Source: Ephydatia muelleri (Eukaryota; Porifera; Demospongiae; Spongillida; Spongillidae). Taken from it: a stretch of DNA of 64,000 nt. The stretch spans positions 4,333,542-4,397,541 of the forward strand of contig JABACO010000006.1 in NCBI GenBank assembly GCA_013339895.1. The letters are read 5' to 3'. Under the pieces are notes generated by a model. It saw only the letters and a program-made list of their open reading frames with translations, was not told the origin of the DNA and ran no database searches. Made by a program: the position numbers and the translations under genes. Of the stretch, positions 36,745 through 48,003 are shown piece after piece (position 1 is the stretch's first letter; each line of letters opens with the position of its first letter).

Positions 36745-38973
36745 GCATTGATTCATAGTTGGAATAAACGTGTGTGTGTGTGAGTACAGCTTTCTAGTAA
36801 TGATAGTTGGTTATTAAAAAGTAGGCCAGATGACACTCACATGACCATAGGCCAGATGACACATCACATGACCATAGGCCAGATGACCACACATATAAAA
36901 TATTAAAATGAACCAGAATAAATACAATGTTTAACATAGCGATTACAGGATGACAACTACACTGTACTTCAAAACACACATGTGCACACACACACACATA
37001 CACATGCGCACGCACACACACAGTTGTTGGTCAAGCCTTGTTCATTGTAAGTGTACATCTTATAGATAAGACTATATAATTTTTTTATAGACGGCTTGGT
37101 TTAAACTTGATCAGGGCAAATACCATTGCCATTCCAACAAGATATCCCCCCATCTTGCATGCTATGGGACACCAGTCGATACAGTTAACTCTCTGTGTGT
37201 AAAGAATGTGTGCTTATTTTATTTTTTTATTTTTAATTATTATTATTTTAATAAGATTCAACCAGATACATGTTACACACGTACACATAATCTACATGAA
37301 ATAAAGTTATTAACATTCATTTATCAACCCTCACCCGTAAATAAACCTTAGCCTACATGTACCCCCTCTCTAGTTTTCTACGTCTGTTCTTTGAGCGAGC
37401 CTTAGGTCTAGCCTCATCCGACAGTTGTGGTTTTTGAAAACAATCCATGTGTCTTCAGAAGCAGCCTCCAGGTGACCAGCCTCTTGCATGGCCCTAATCT
37501 GAGCGGGGAATCCCTCTCTTTTCGTGGCCACTCCCATTATTATTATTATTATTTTATTGGATAGAATAAAACATTGAATGATAACAAATCCAACAAATAC
37601 ACAAAACAACTAATTAATCAGTTCATTTTCTTGTTGGGGAGTTTGGGGATAGGAACGGCAAAGGATTGATCGAGCTCTAACCAATAATAAACTAAGGCGG
37701 CCATATAGCTCTGCCACTATTTTGGCCTTGGGAGTGTTACCACGGATGGCTAAAGAGTAGCCACCTGTGAGAAGGCCTTCGATGCATATTAAATTACCTA
37801 TATTTGGGATCGCTTCATGTTATTTTCAAGATTTCAATTTATTTGATATTCTAGAAGTCTGAAATGTCCTATACACATTGCTCTTACGCATTGAGAATCG
37901 TGTAGTACCTGTCATGGAGTTGTAAGGCTCTGAATTTTTAATTAGCCATACATTCAATGCAAGCGCTACGTTTCTATTGCGCATACTGGAAATTTAAAAT
38001 GTATATGTTCAGTCCCTTTTCGAGGAAACGATCCTAATTAATGTATGTATGTAATATTTGTATTAAATGCATGTTTATCTATGTATTATTTATGGTATTA
38101 TTTTTATTGTATTGTATACACAATCCTATAGCAAATAATTTTATTGTTGTTGCCATTTTGGGGTCACTTTTCCCCATGGAAATTATACATGTAGTACATT
38201 GATAGACTATTTCAATAGTTATTCCACAATTAAAAAATATTCCTTTAAAAATGAATCCAACATGCTAATAAAAATCTTACGTTGTAATACTTATCCATAA
38301 CTTAACGGCTTGCCCATAGATAATTTCCAACATGGTATGAGTTGCTTGGACAAACCACAAGATGGCTGGCTGCATGTGTGAATGTAATTGAGATAAATCA
38401 CGATTTATTGTTGATTAATTGTAATTATCTCAGTAGTAATTTATCTCAGTAGTGGTGATTGTCGTAAGAATTAATGCAAGACAAGACATTGCATATTCAT
38501 TTCCACTACACAACTGAGATAAATGCTATTTTATCGCAATTCCAAGATCGTATGGGGTGGGGGTAACCAGCAACTATACATTCATTCTGTTGTTGAAGCT
38601 GCAACTTTAATGTTACATAATCACTTCTTTTTCTGTACATATGTGCACACTGTAAACATTGCAATGTTACGTGGTTATGGATCAATTATAAGTGAGCATA
38701 GGTAGTTAATAGGTTAATAATTCAAAACATTATTTAAAATATGAAAAACCATAATATTTAGTAACCTTAATAATGGTTTACTTGCTTAGCTAAAAGCTAT
38801 GGTTTATATTTAACTAACTACATGTAGTTCCTTTGCAGAATTATTATTGGTCAAGGATTTGATTTTTGGGCACTTGATTCTGTGTAATTAGCAATATAAA
38901 TTAATTTACTAAATGACCTATTTCCAATTGTGTTGAAGTTTTCGGACACCCTGTATACATTCATCCTATTGCT
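36745..38973. other. AT-rich unique region with small repeats
   Basis: Starts where the right arm match can no longer be tested. Contains a 27-28 bp tandem repeat (ataggccagatgacac...) at 36822-36893, a CA-rich stretch at 36975-37021 and a TTA run at 37537-37556. It also contains a leftward 55-codon open segment (37543-37370, MGVATKREGFPAQIRAMQEA) that resembles an exon or element remnant but is not recognised. No firm gene. Confidence 0.45.
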
Positions 38974-39073
38974 NNNNNNNNNNNNNNNNNNNNNNNNNNN
39001 NNNNNNNNNNNNNNNNNNNNNNNNNNNNNNNNNNNNNNNNNNNNNNNNNNNNNNNNNNNNNNNNNNNNNNNNN
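38974..39073. other. Assembly gap, exactly 100 N
   Basis: A run of exactly 100 N, a different placeholder length from the 1000-N gap, which suggests the two joins were made at different assembly steps. Confidence 0.99.
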
Positions 39074-41116
39074 TTGCCTGTACCGTAGATGCAGCTTGAA
39101 ATAACATAAAATATTTAACTGTAAATGAAAACCTTCCAATAGTTGACACTCATAATCTTCATACATGTACATGTGGAAAAAGAATTGTTACGTTTTTACC
39201 AGGACCCACGCTGGTGGGTTCTAGCTCCATGTGCGTGATTTCCAAGTGAGACTAAAGCGTTGCATGTACCTCACTCGCCTGTTGGCATATAATCCATCGC
39301 AGACACGACAGATATGTAAAGACAATGTTCGCTTCGTTTAACATTCTCGTTTTCGTGGAGCAACTTACATATCAACTTCAAATTCGCCATTTATTATTTT
39401 CTACTCCTCACATGTAACTCACGTTAGGAGCATCATTCGAAGATTAATTGTAGCATTTGACTCCAGAGACGCCTTGTCAAGAAAATAAGATGTACAAACA
39501 TTAACCGATGAAAATATTGATCAGCACAACATAACATCATAGCCCAAATAAATAATAGACGCAGAAAACTTCTCAACACTTGCTTGCACTAAAGTAGCAA
39601 AAGAATTAGAAAAAAGTGTTTTCCAGGTGGGGTAATTGATTTCTTGTCCTGAAGTAAAGCAGGTGCAAATTCATTAATGGTTGCCAGGCTGCATGTCGCA
39701 CACAATTATTAACATTGTGACGTCTCATACGCATATTAACTAGAAAGCATAAGCATACGTTGAAAAAGAGAGTAGGAGAGCTGTTGCTCGAGTGACGTTC
39801 ACAGGCAAAGAAAAGGGCTATTATTAACCATTATTTAGGCTTTTTTTAAAAATTGAAATGCATAGTTTAATGCTTTGTAACGTTTTATGTTACCTATGTA
39901 GTTTAACCCTTTTGGCTCTGAGTGCACTACAGTATGTACTGACGCTGGGCTAGCTGTCAAGTTACTTGATTGAGAATAAGGACATAATGCCATAATGGCT
40001 AATGGTTGGATAAACTGACCTTCATGTCCTCCTCCATTGCTTCACTGTCATTTTCGAGTTCTCCGCTGATCAAAAGCTGTAGTCCACATGCACCGCATTT
40101 CAGGTGATGGGCTATAGAATACTGTTCCTATAGATAACTGCAAAGCAAATCAACTCTGGACCAAAATGTACTGCTTAATAAATATATAAATCAATTAAAA
40201 AACGGAACAACTATAGCAAATTAACTGGTTTCACTGTTATACAAGGCTACAAGGCTTAATAACGGGTGTATGCAATTAACCACTATTATGGTACTGTTGA
40301 GGGGTTAACAAGGTCCAGAGGCCACGTGGGCTTCTCAACATGCCCAATTCCTAGAAGACTCTGCTAGCAACTGGCCCACAAAGAGTCCAAGCTTCTGTTT
40401 ACAAACGTGAACAAGGAAATGTTTAGGTTTTAACAGACCAGTGGTGCCCAAGTGTAATATTTTTGAGATCCTTGGAAAGGGGGGGTGGCCTTCTCTATCA
40501 TTCTCCATCATGTAGGATTGGTGATGCAAAAAGGCGAGGAAACAAGGTACATTACTGTTACATTGGGGTTTGTTCGATAGAATCCTACAACTAACAGTCC
40601 TATATTCTTCAAATATAGACTTATTTGCAAAGATCAGAACTGTTGCGTTATACATGTAGGATCCTATCGAACCACTGTAACAGTACTGTACCTTGTTTTT
40701 ATGCTTTTTGCACCACCAATCATATCAATGTCTCTGTAGAGAATTTTACTTGTGCATACTTTTTCAGCTATCCACAAGGGCCTATGCTTGTTTATTGTAA
40801 ACACCTATTATAATAAAAGCTGATTGCTTGTGTGTATTGTTTAACTAGGGTGTAATGTGTAGCAGCAGTTCAGATGGCTATAATTGAAGACTGAAAGGAG
40901 ATACTATTATTGCCTAAGTACACATACTGCAGGTAACTTTGGTAGCTATTGAGCGACATATACTGCAACACAAAGGCAACACTTTCTGTGAGGACATTTA
41001 CAGCTGCGTGGAGATGAATAGTAGGATAATTGCTTCTTTTGAATGACTAATTATATTCTGTTCATGTACATGCATGCATCTTTGCTGACTCATCATGATG
41101 TGTTTTGCCATTTCAG
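39074..41116. other. Unique region upstream of orphan tail exon, no exon seen
   Basis: AT-rich. Searched for a membrane exon and short tail exon that should precede 41117; none was found. Contains the foldback at 40516-40722. Confidence 0.4.
40516..40722. mobile_element. Foldback (inverted repeat) element, about 207 bp
   Basis: Imperfect arms of about 85 bp (40516-40600 and 40637-40721). One begins gattggtgatgcaaaaaggc, the other ends gctttttgcaccaccaatc. The loop is about 36 bp. Probably a small MITE; its transcript would form a hairpin. Confidence 0.6.
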
Positions 41117-41344
41117 CAACCCTCCTATGCTACCCAGGAGGTGTGTCACCCTACATGCCCCGCCTCCAACGGAACCACTCACCTCTACTCGGAGATCTCT
41201 CCACCCCATCAGTCTGACCTCCCCTGCCACTCCCCTTTCTTGACTCGCATGGATGATCCACAACCCTATCTGTGCGTGTCGCAAGTTTCAGATTCACAAA
41301 TGCAGTCCGATTGCAGTGTTGTTAACTCGGTCACAGATATATAG
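41117..41344 (+). CDS. Orphan cytoplasmic-tail exon with tyrosine motifs
   Basis: After a strong acceptor (tttgccatttcag) a phase-0 frame of 75 codons runs to TAG at 41344. It begins QPSYATQEVCHPTC, close in form to the last exon of gene D (QHPIYATLEPP), and both start in phase 0. It contains three tyrosines in YxxZ contexts: SYATQ, LYSEI and PYLCV. It looks like the final exon of a related receptor. No membrane or extracellular exon is found between 36745 and this point, apart from what the 100-N gap may hide, so the gene is incomplete or the exon is a relic. Confidence 0.55.
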   Translation, partial: QPSYATQEVCHPTCPASNGTTHLYSEISPPHQSDLPCHSPFLTRMDDPQPYLCVSQVSDSQMQSDCSVVNSVTDI

Positions 41345-42727
41345 CATCTAACTGGTTTTTGTTTTTTGTCTTTGTTGTTGTGTTTCATTTATCCTCGATA
41401 GAGGTATTAATTAAAATTATCTTCTGCATGTGTCTCAAGCACCGAACTGCATTGCATTAATTGTATCAAAATTTTGTGTAGTCTGCTTATTGCTGTGTCT
41501 GGTACAAAAGGCCACTAATATTTGTGTGCGATATTATCATGCTGCGGAATGAGTAGCATTTAAATACCGTATTTTATTATAAATGACGATGTAATGATTG
41601 TATCATCGATCTTCTGTGCTTGTAATGTGCTACCAATCACAAGGGAATGAATTCAATGTGTTGATAGTGTATCTATTACACTGGTAGGAAATATGTTATT
41701 AAATTGGTTAGCTAAAATGAAAGTGAGTCTGAGATCCTCAGTCTACATATTTGAAGGATCAGTTAAGAATAGAGGTCGTCAAGGTTCAACGACACTTGAG
41801 AAATCGATCAGTCTGAATCAGCTATGGTGAGACATCAATTATATGACGTAGGTATGAGAATCAATTCAGTAGGATGTGTGTGACATTGTTACGTTTGTCC
41901 CAATTTCTACCTTCCACAACGGGTGTCATCTCTATTCCTCAGGAACACTTTTGCCAAAATTGCACAACTGAAAAATATGTGGAGAGTTCTAAACTGTTTC
42001 TGAAGCTTGTATTAAGATTAGGATCCAATTTCGATCACAAAAGACATTGTTTTCTCTTCATTGAGATCTATGTTGGTTCTTTGGCAATGTCAGTAATTGC
42101 CACAGCAGCATATATAGAGCTATGACCTCACAGTGTATTCTTTGATGAATGAAGGTGTGGCAAGTGTGTACAGCCTCATCATAGGGCGATGAAACGCCTA
42201 TAAACAATATCCGCTGCCTTCCAGCTGACGCTCCTACGCTGCTGAGCATGGCTACGTACCTCAACAGATATGGATATGTAACTATATTCATGGCGAGTGT
42301 GATCATGTGTGGAGGGGGTGATTAGGGGGCAGATACAACTCAAAGTCAATGGGCTTTACCTATACAGAACTATCGTGTGCTGATTCAGTGTATCCTATGG
42401 GTGGAAGTTCTGCCGTTCGAGTCTGCGTAACAAGAGACTTCTGTCTGTCACCTAGTTTAGCGTAACATCTAGTGCAGTGTTACATGCACCTCGATCGACA
42501 GCACGCAGTGCTGCATCGTTATACACTTTTACTGAATTGCAGTCAGTCAGGTGCCGCGGAGCGACTCATACTTTGGGCCTGCACAGCAGAGCATGATTCC
42601 AATGAATTAAGAAATGCGCGGTACTCTGAACATGATAAGTACAAGTACATGACTTTAATTACAGTATACATGGGGGCGGGGGCAGAGGGCAGATCACAAG
42701 CAGTCGCGATGCAGACGGTGTAATTAC
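41345..42727. other. Intergenic, nothing supported
   Basis: AT-rich sequence following the tail exon's stop. Open frames here are short and unsupported. Confidence 0.45.
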
Positions 42728-45177
42728 ATGTTATTCGTATTACATGTGTGCTATACATCGTTTTTCAATTTGCCGTCTTTGTGTAGGTTTTGTAGTAAGC
42801 AACCACATCTTGTGCTTCCCATTCAGACCAGACAAAACAGCGGGATGACGAATTACACAAACCAGAATGTCTGGTGATGTCATGGCTATAGCTTTTTAAA
42901 TGAATTAACAGTCGAGTGGAATGAAACTTTGTACAATCGCAAATATTTTTCTTTGGATGGTCTTTTCTCATGCATGTATCAGTTCATCGTATTGTACTGA
43001 AATAGAATTGTAATTGGTTATAACCGGTCAGGTGTGCCTGGAGTACGGTATGCATGGCGCCGAAGGCGCCCTTGCGTCAAAGAAGTGGACGGTCGAAGAG
43101 GCTACATATGGAGTTACACGCAGGCGTACACCTGCCAGCAGCGTGCATTTCTAATGCCTCTTTGATTTGCCGTTATGAACGCGGTACCGTGTATAATTCT
43201 AGGAGCGTAGCGCTAAATTGCGCTTACTCATTATGTGCTTGCTCACGTGGGGATAGGTGGGAGGTCACCTAGTGTGAAGGTGTGGCTTAATTACAAGTCA
43301 ATCGCTTTGGCTGGAGCGCCCAACGTCAAAATTATTGAATATGAAAGTCGAGGGAGTTGCGTTGCTTTTAACGCTCTTGACGCTCGAGTCCAGCAGCTAT
43401 GGTTGGTGAACGCTACGCATACTGGTGCTAGTACATGTGATGCTGCGCATGTGTGTTCGTATTTCACGTAACAGGTCTCGTGGAGCCACCCTTGTCGCTA
43501 TCCCCGCTCGGGTCGCTAGCAAACTTCACGTGCATCCCTCCGGTAGGATCGAGCTTCCTCAGGTGGGACATCATGCTCCCCGATGTGGGAAGCACGCTAC
43601 GGATTCCAAACGACGAGTTCGACCTGGCCGTCCTGACCCCACGAGGGATCAACGTCACCTTCAACAGCTCCTTCTCGGTGCTCCACATCAACGTAACTTC
43701 GGCTAACAACAATACTGTCGCTAGTTGCGTCCTAGTGAACCTCCAGTCAAGCGCGTATGTTTCCCTCGTCGCGTACGGTAAGCATGTACTGTAATTGAAT
43801 CACAGGTAATATAGCAATATTACCTTTGATTGAATGTGCACTTGTACGGTGTATATCGCCCCAATTTCTAACGTTGTGCACCATTTTATTTGCTTAAGAC
43901 CGACCCGGCGTACCCTTCGATCTACGCAGCAGGCCCGAGGGAAAGGGGAGGCTGTTATTGAGCTGGACCGGCCCGTCGTTCCCCGCTGGTGTCAGGACGT
44001 GGTACGTGGTGGTTGTGTCCCAGCGCGGTGGCGAGGTCAGCAGAGCAGTGGTGAACGTAGAGCAGTACGAGTACAGTAATGCGGCTGCCGGATGTCAGAC
44101 CTATCAGTTCGCGGTGACGGCTGCGAATGGCGCAGGAGAGAGCCAGCAAAGCCAGCTATTGACATCCAGTGTTCCAGAAGGTAAGGCGGTCGTACAGAGG
44201 AGTATGTAAAGGAAAACTGTGCAGGACGCGGGGAAATGGTATTAAGAAACAGCAAACCATACGTAGCTGTGTAACTGACAACATGCATGCATGTAAGTTG
44301 TGTAGCATCACAGTTTTTTGAGCACGGCATGGAACGTTTGATTTTGCAAACGTCAGCTGCTATTTCAAACGTTTCACTACACATGCATCAGTTCCCTACA
44401 TACAGTCAGCTAACGCTCTGTCGTTGAAAATACAAGGAACAGATAGGAGTATTACGTTTCATCTCACGATACAGGTAACCATTTTTATTTGCTTTGATTC
44501 CTGTACATGTGAATAATAGTTACCTGTGCATTTATATAGGTGTGTGATGTGTATCCTGTCCAAGAGTACTGTGTGATGATGATTCAGGAGACACAAAACC
44601 TTCTCAGTTTCAAGATATGCATTCCTGCCAACAATGGTAGTGATGTGGATATAGTAATCCACACAGCAGATGGCCTTCGACCAGACACGAAATACATCTA
44701 TACCATCACAGCTGTTAACGTGGCTGGGAACAGTACAACGTCACCACAGACTGTGTGTAAGTAGGTCTTGTCCAAAATGCAGGGTCCTTGACCTTATCAA
44801 AAAAACATATAGACACAACAGATGTCCAGTCAGCGACCATAACTGGCAGTGACCACCAGTTGAATGCAACCTGCTTCTTTGCTGAAGGTACCCTAGCAAA
44901 GGGGTGTGTTGTGTACTTGGAGAAGTCAGGAGAAGTGGTATATCAGATGATACCCAGAGTGAATGGGACAGCCAAGGGTGTGATAAGAACAGAGTTCTCT
45001 GTGGACTGCTACAACATCTCAGTGATGGACTGGGAGGAGGATGGCTCCATTGGATCTCAGGCAGTACTTGTCACTGTAACACAGACTCTCTCGCCTTTGA
45101 AGATCTGTAGCAAAGGTAATTCAGTCGGTTATTTAACAGAAGCAATTTGTATACAAATCAGCAATATAACCAGATAG
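42728..45177 (+). CDS. Gene C: Ig-FN3-FN3 protein, no membrane exon found
   Basis: Supported exons: 43475-43777 (Ig-like; ANFTC, LRWDI, SVLHINV, ASCVLV), 43899-44180 (FN3; LLLSWTGPSFPAGV, YQFAVTAANGAGES), 44392-44474 plus 44540-44756 (second FN3 split by a phase-0 intron; YIYTITAVNVAGNS) and 44813 onward (membrane-proximal domain with GCVVYLEKSGEVVY and MDWEEDGSIGS). All other introns are phase 1. The signal exon is tentative: 42728-42794 (MLFVLHVCYTSFFNLPSLC) has the right phase and the same 67-nt length as in gene D, with donor ta|gtaagc. The last exon either splices at 45115 (gtaatt) to an unseen exon or reads on to TAG at 45177, giving 438 aa without a TM. So it is either a secreted form or a truncated receptor. 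Confidence 0.68.
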
Positions 45178-45719
45178 AATAATACAGCACAATGAAATGA
45201 GTGAAGTATGTAGAATAGAAGAGATAAGTTGAATATAGTATTTGATCAGCTTCAAAAAAGGATAATAGTTCTTTTTGGCACTGCTCTAAAATTGTCACAT
45301 TACTCATTTCTTCTTCAACGACTTATGATAATGCATGCATGTTTAGCAGATCAATTCAAATACGTGGGTCATTAAACTACTGTAAAATTCGGAGAGCCAC
45401 CTTAAATCAATAAAAAAGTGACTTGTTTCGCATATAGGTCCCAATGGATCTACTACTTTTGCTTTCAAAGAAATGTCAGCTCATATAATTACGGTAAAAA
45501 ATGACTGTTAAACGAGTGCATGCAATTGTGCATCAGCGAAAATGGCGCAGGTAGACTCAAAACGGATATGGTTTGTATCGTAATAATTATATTTATCCCT
45601 TACATCTAGCACCATGTACTGACATATGTTGTGAATGTGTACATTCATTTTTTTTTACCTGTGTCCGATATCTTACACGAATAAATGGTACTATAGCCAC
45701 GTCAGCTTCAGTGCACTCC

Positions 45720-46299
45720 ATGTCACAGCAGGGCATTCAAATACTGGTCACCTTGCTAGTCATTACAATGCTTTCATGTGAGTTTTGTTCTGTATTGTCC
45801 TACACTTGAGTTAACACATTCTGCAAAATGTTTTAGAGTAATGAATGAAACTGTACTCTACACTCTCTGCAACACTGAGACCTCTGGCCAATAGCACCCT
45901 CCATCCATTTGAATTATTTATAAAGATGTATATATTTGAACTTTTATGTCCACGTGATTCTCCAATCCACATGTTTATGCAGCTATGTTGATGCTTGTGA
46001 TGTTTGTTTTATGTGTATGTGTGTTGTGTTGCATTGTTTTAAAGATAGACAAACATTAAGTGAGAAAGCCCAAGTATGTCAAAGGAGACACTCTCTCTAT
46101 AGAATTTGGGCAGCTTGCCAAATGCAGTTATTCCTTGTCTTGCCAAGTACCAATTGCACAGTGCAATGAGAGGTCTCACCATTGGAATGGTGGTTGCCTG
46201 GATACTAAAACTTGGGCAGTCCTGTATTCTAAATTAAACAAATCTGGCACAGTATATAACATTTTACCAGATTGTAATTCAACTTGCTTACAACAATAA
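45720..46299 (+). CDS. Gene E: small secreted Cys-rich candidate
   Basis: The first exon 45720-45777 gives an excellent signal peptide (MSQQGIQILVTLLVITMLS) and ends in phase 1 at t|gtgagt. A second exon from 46061 to TAA at 46299 keeps the frame and gives 98 aa in all, with six cysteines and KGDTLSIEFGQLAKCSYSLS near its start. An AATAAA at 46341-46346 follows the stop. The weak point is the acceptor: acattaag at 46060 has a poor pyrimidine tract. The stronger acceptor (gttttaaag, 46044) leads into another frame that stops at 46169. Could instead be the start of a decayed receptor cut short by the downstream retroelement. Confidence 0.42.
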
Positions 46300-46549
46300 T
46301 GCATCCCCTACTACAATTCTGGCTATATGTATTCATCCTCAATAAACACATCCCAATGTTGTACTGATCACACTTCCTGATTACTGTGTTCTTAATTCAG
46401 TCAAAGTTCTTACAATCCTATTCATGTGAGCATTGATCCATGTCAAAGGTTACATTCATCACACCTTCTCAAAGCTTAATAATAGTCTGGTGTTCAAGAT
46501 GGATACCTCTGTTGTGTGGGTTCCTCTGCTCGTGTAGGTGGTGATTCTT

Positions 46550-47620
46550 CAGTTAGCTCGTGATTCCTCTCTAGTTGTGTCATGTCCAGTTCTGGTTCCT
46601 GCAGTGGGGGAGTACCTTCAACCTGCAGATTTGTGATGGTACCCAGTCACCCTGTGATTGTTCAGTCTGAAATCCTTCATCTCCTTCTGCCAGCTGGATA
46701 CAGTCACATGTACCACTAGGGTTCTAGTTCCATCAAAAACTTCCAACTTGCACAAGTCCACCTTCCCAATGAGGATCTAGCTTGCTGGCCGTAGGTATGG
46801 AGAGCCATACAAGATCTCCAGCTTTGAATGTTCTTATTTCCATGCACTTATCATAATCCTACTTTTGATGTCTGGCTGCTCCACCATGTGCGTCTTCACA
46901 AAGTCTTTTAGCTCTGCTAGCTTTGCTTGAATGACAGCTTGGTACTCCTCTACTGCATACCCTGTTTGGCTCCGAGTATATATGGTCTTTGGGTTGCCTT
47001 CCAAACATCAGTTCAAAGGCTGACACACCCGTGGATGTATGCACAGATGTTTGGTGCAAGAGGCAAATATTTTTCCATTCATCCTTTTTATCTACATAGG
47101 CTCGAAGAAGCCGCAACAGTGTACAGTTAAAACATTCCACCATTCCATCTCCCTGTGGGTGGAGGCTGTTGTGCGCGATTTCTTAACTCCAAATGCTGCC
47201 AATGTCTGGCGAAAAATGGTGCTCTCAAAGTTTCTACATTGGTCCGAATGGATTATTTCAGGTACGCCACATCCTGCAAACAAGTCTATCAGTTCTCTGG
47301 TTAGGTCTGGAATTGGGCTAGCATCTGCCCACTTTGTGAAATAGTCTTGGACAACTGAAAGGTATCTATTGTAGTTTCTGGAGACAGGTACTTCCACTAT
47401 ATCCACCAGTACCATCTGCCAAGGCCTGCCAACTGGAATGGTGAACAGGGGTGCTCGTTTGGGTGCTGTTGGTTTGGTCCATTGATAAATGGTGCATTCT
47501 TTGCAGGATTGATCCACCACATCTTGGGCAATGTGCATCCAATATGCTTCTGAATGCAGCTTGTGTAATGTCTTATGCCAACCCTAGTGACCTCCAGTTG
47601 CACTGTCATGACAAAGGGTC
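46550..47620 (-). mobile_element. Ty3/Gypsy LTR-retrotransposon fossil: integrase part
   Basis: Read leftward, the translated pieces match a retroviral-type integrase: a Cys pair motif (CKECTIYQ), core-domain text such as VGRPWQMVLVDIVEVP and VVQDYFTKWADASPIPDLTR, then TSVHTSTGVSAFELMFGRQP and a C-terminal chromatin-binding-like region. No gag, protease, reverse transcriptase or LTR is visible around it, so this is a truncated and broken fossil with at least a few breaks. It lies between gene E and the minisatellite. Confidence 0.8.
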
Positions 47621-47730
47621 AATAACATTTAACGGGATGGTTAAAGAAGAGTTTATGAGGGTTTTTTGTGTGTGTGATTTATGGAATGAATGCTATGCGC
47701 GTACCTCAGAACAATAAATTAGCCCCTCTC

Positions 47731-48003
47731 CATGATTGATACACATGGTGGCCACTCCCTTCATGATTGATACACATGGTGGCCACTCCCTTCATGATTG
47801 ATACACATGGTGGTCACTCCCTTCATGATTGATACACATGGTGGCCACTCCCTTCATGATTGATACACATGGTGGCCACTCCCTTCATGATTGATACACA
47901 TGGTGGTCACTCCCTTCATGATTGATACACATGGTGGCCACTCCCTTCATGATTGATACACATGGTGGCCACTCCCTTCATGATTGATACACATGGTGGT
48001 CAC
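47731..48003. repeat. 31-bp minisatellite with three-unit higher-order period
   Basis: Nine head-to-tail copies of a 31-bp unit starting catgattgatacacatggtg. The copies differ at one base (ggcc versus ggtc) in the order C,C,T,C,C,T,C,C,T, so the real period is 93 bp repeated three times. The last unit is cut after cac. Confidence 0.95.

Noticed and set aside
42405-42440. tRNA-like T-loop (gttcgagtc)
   Set aside because: No matching acceptor, D or anticodon stem could be drawn around it.
43054-43471. Open frames before the gene C Ig exon as coding sequence
   Set aside because: They are out of phase with the Ig exon, lack a leader and have an in-frame stop just before the acceptor; treated as intron.
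47731-48003. CRISPR-like array
   Set aside because: The repeats are contiguous with no spacers, in a eukaryotic context; it is a minisatellite.
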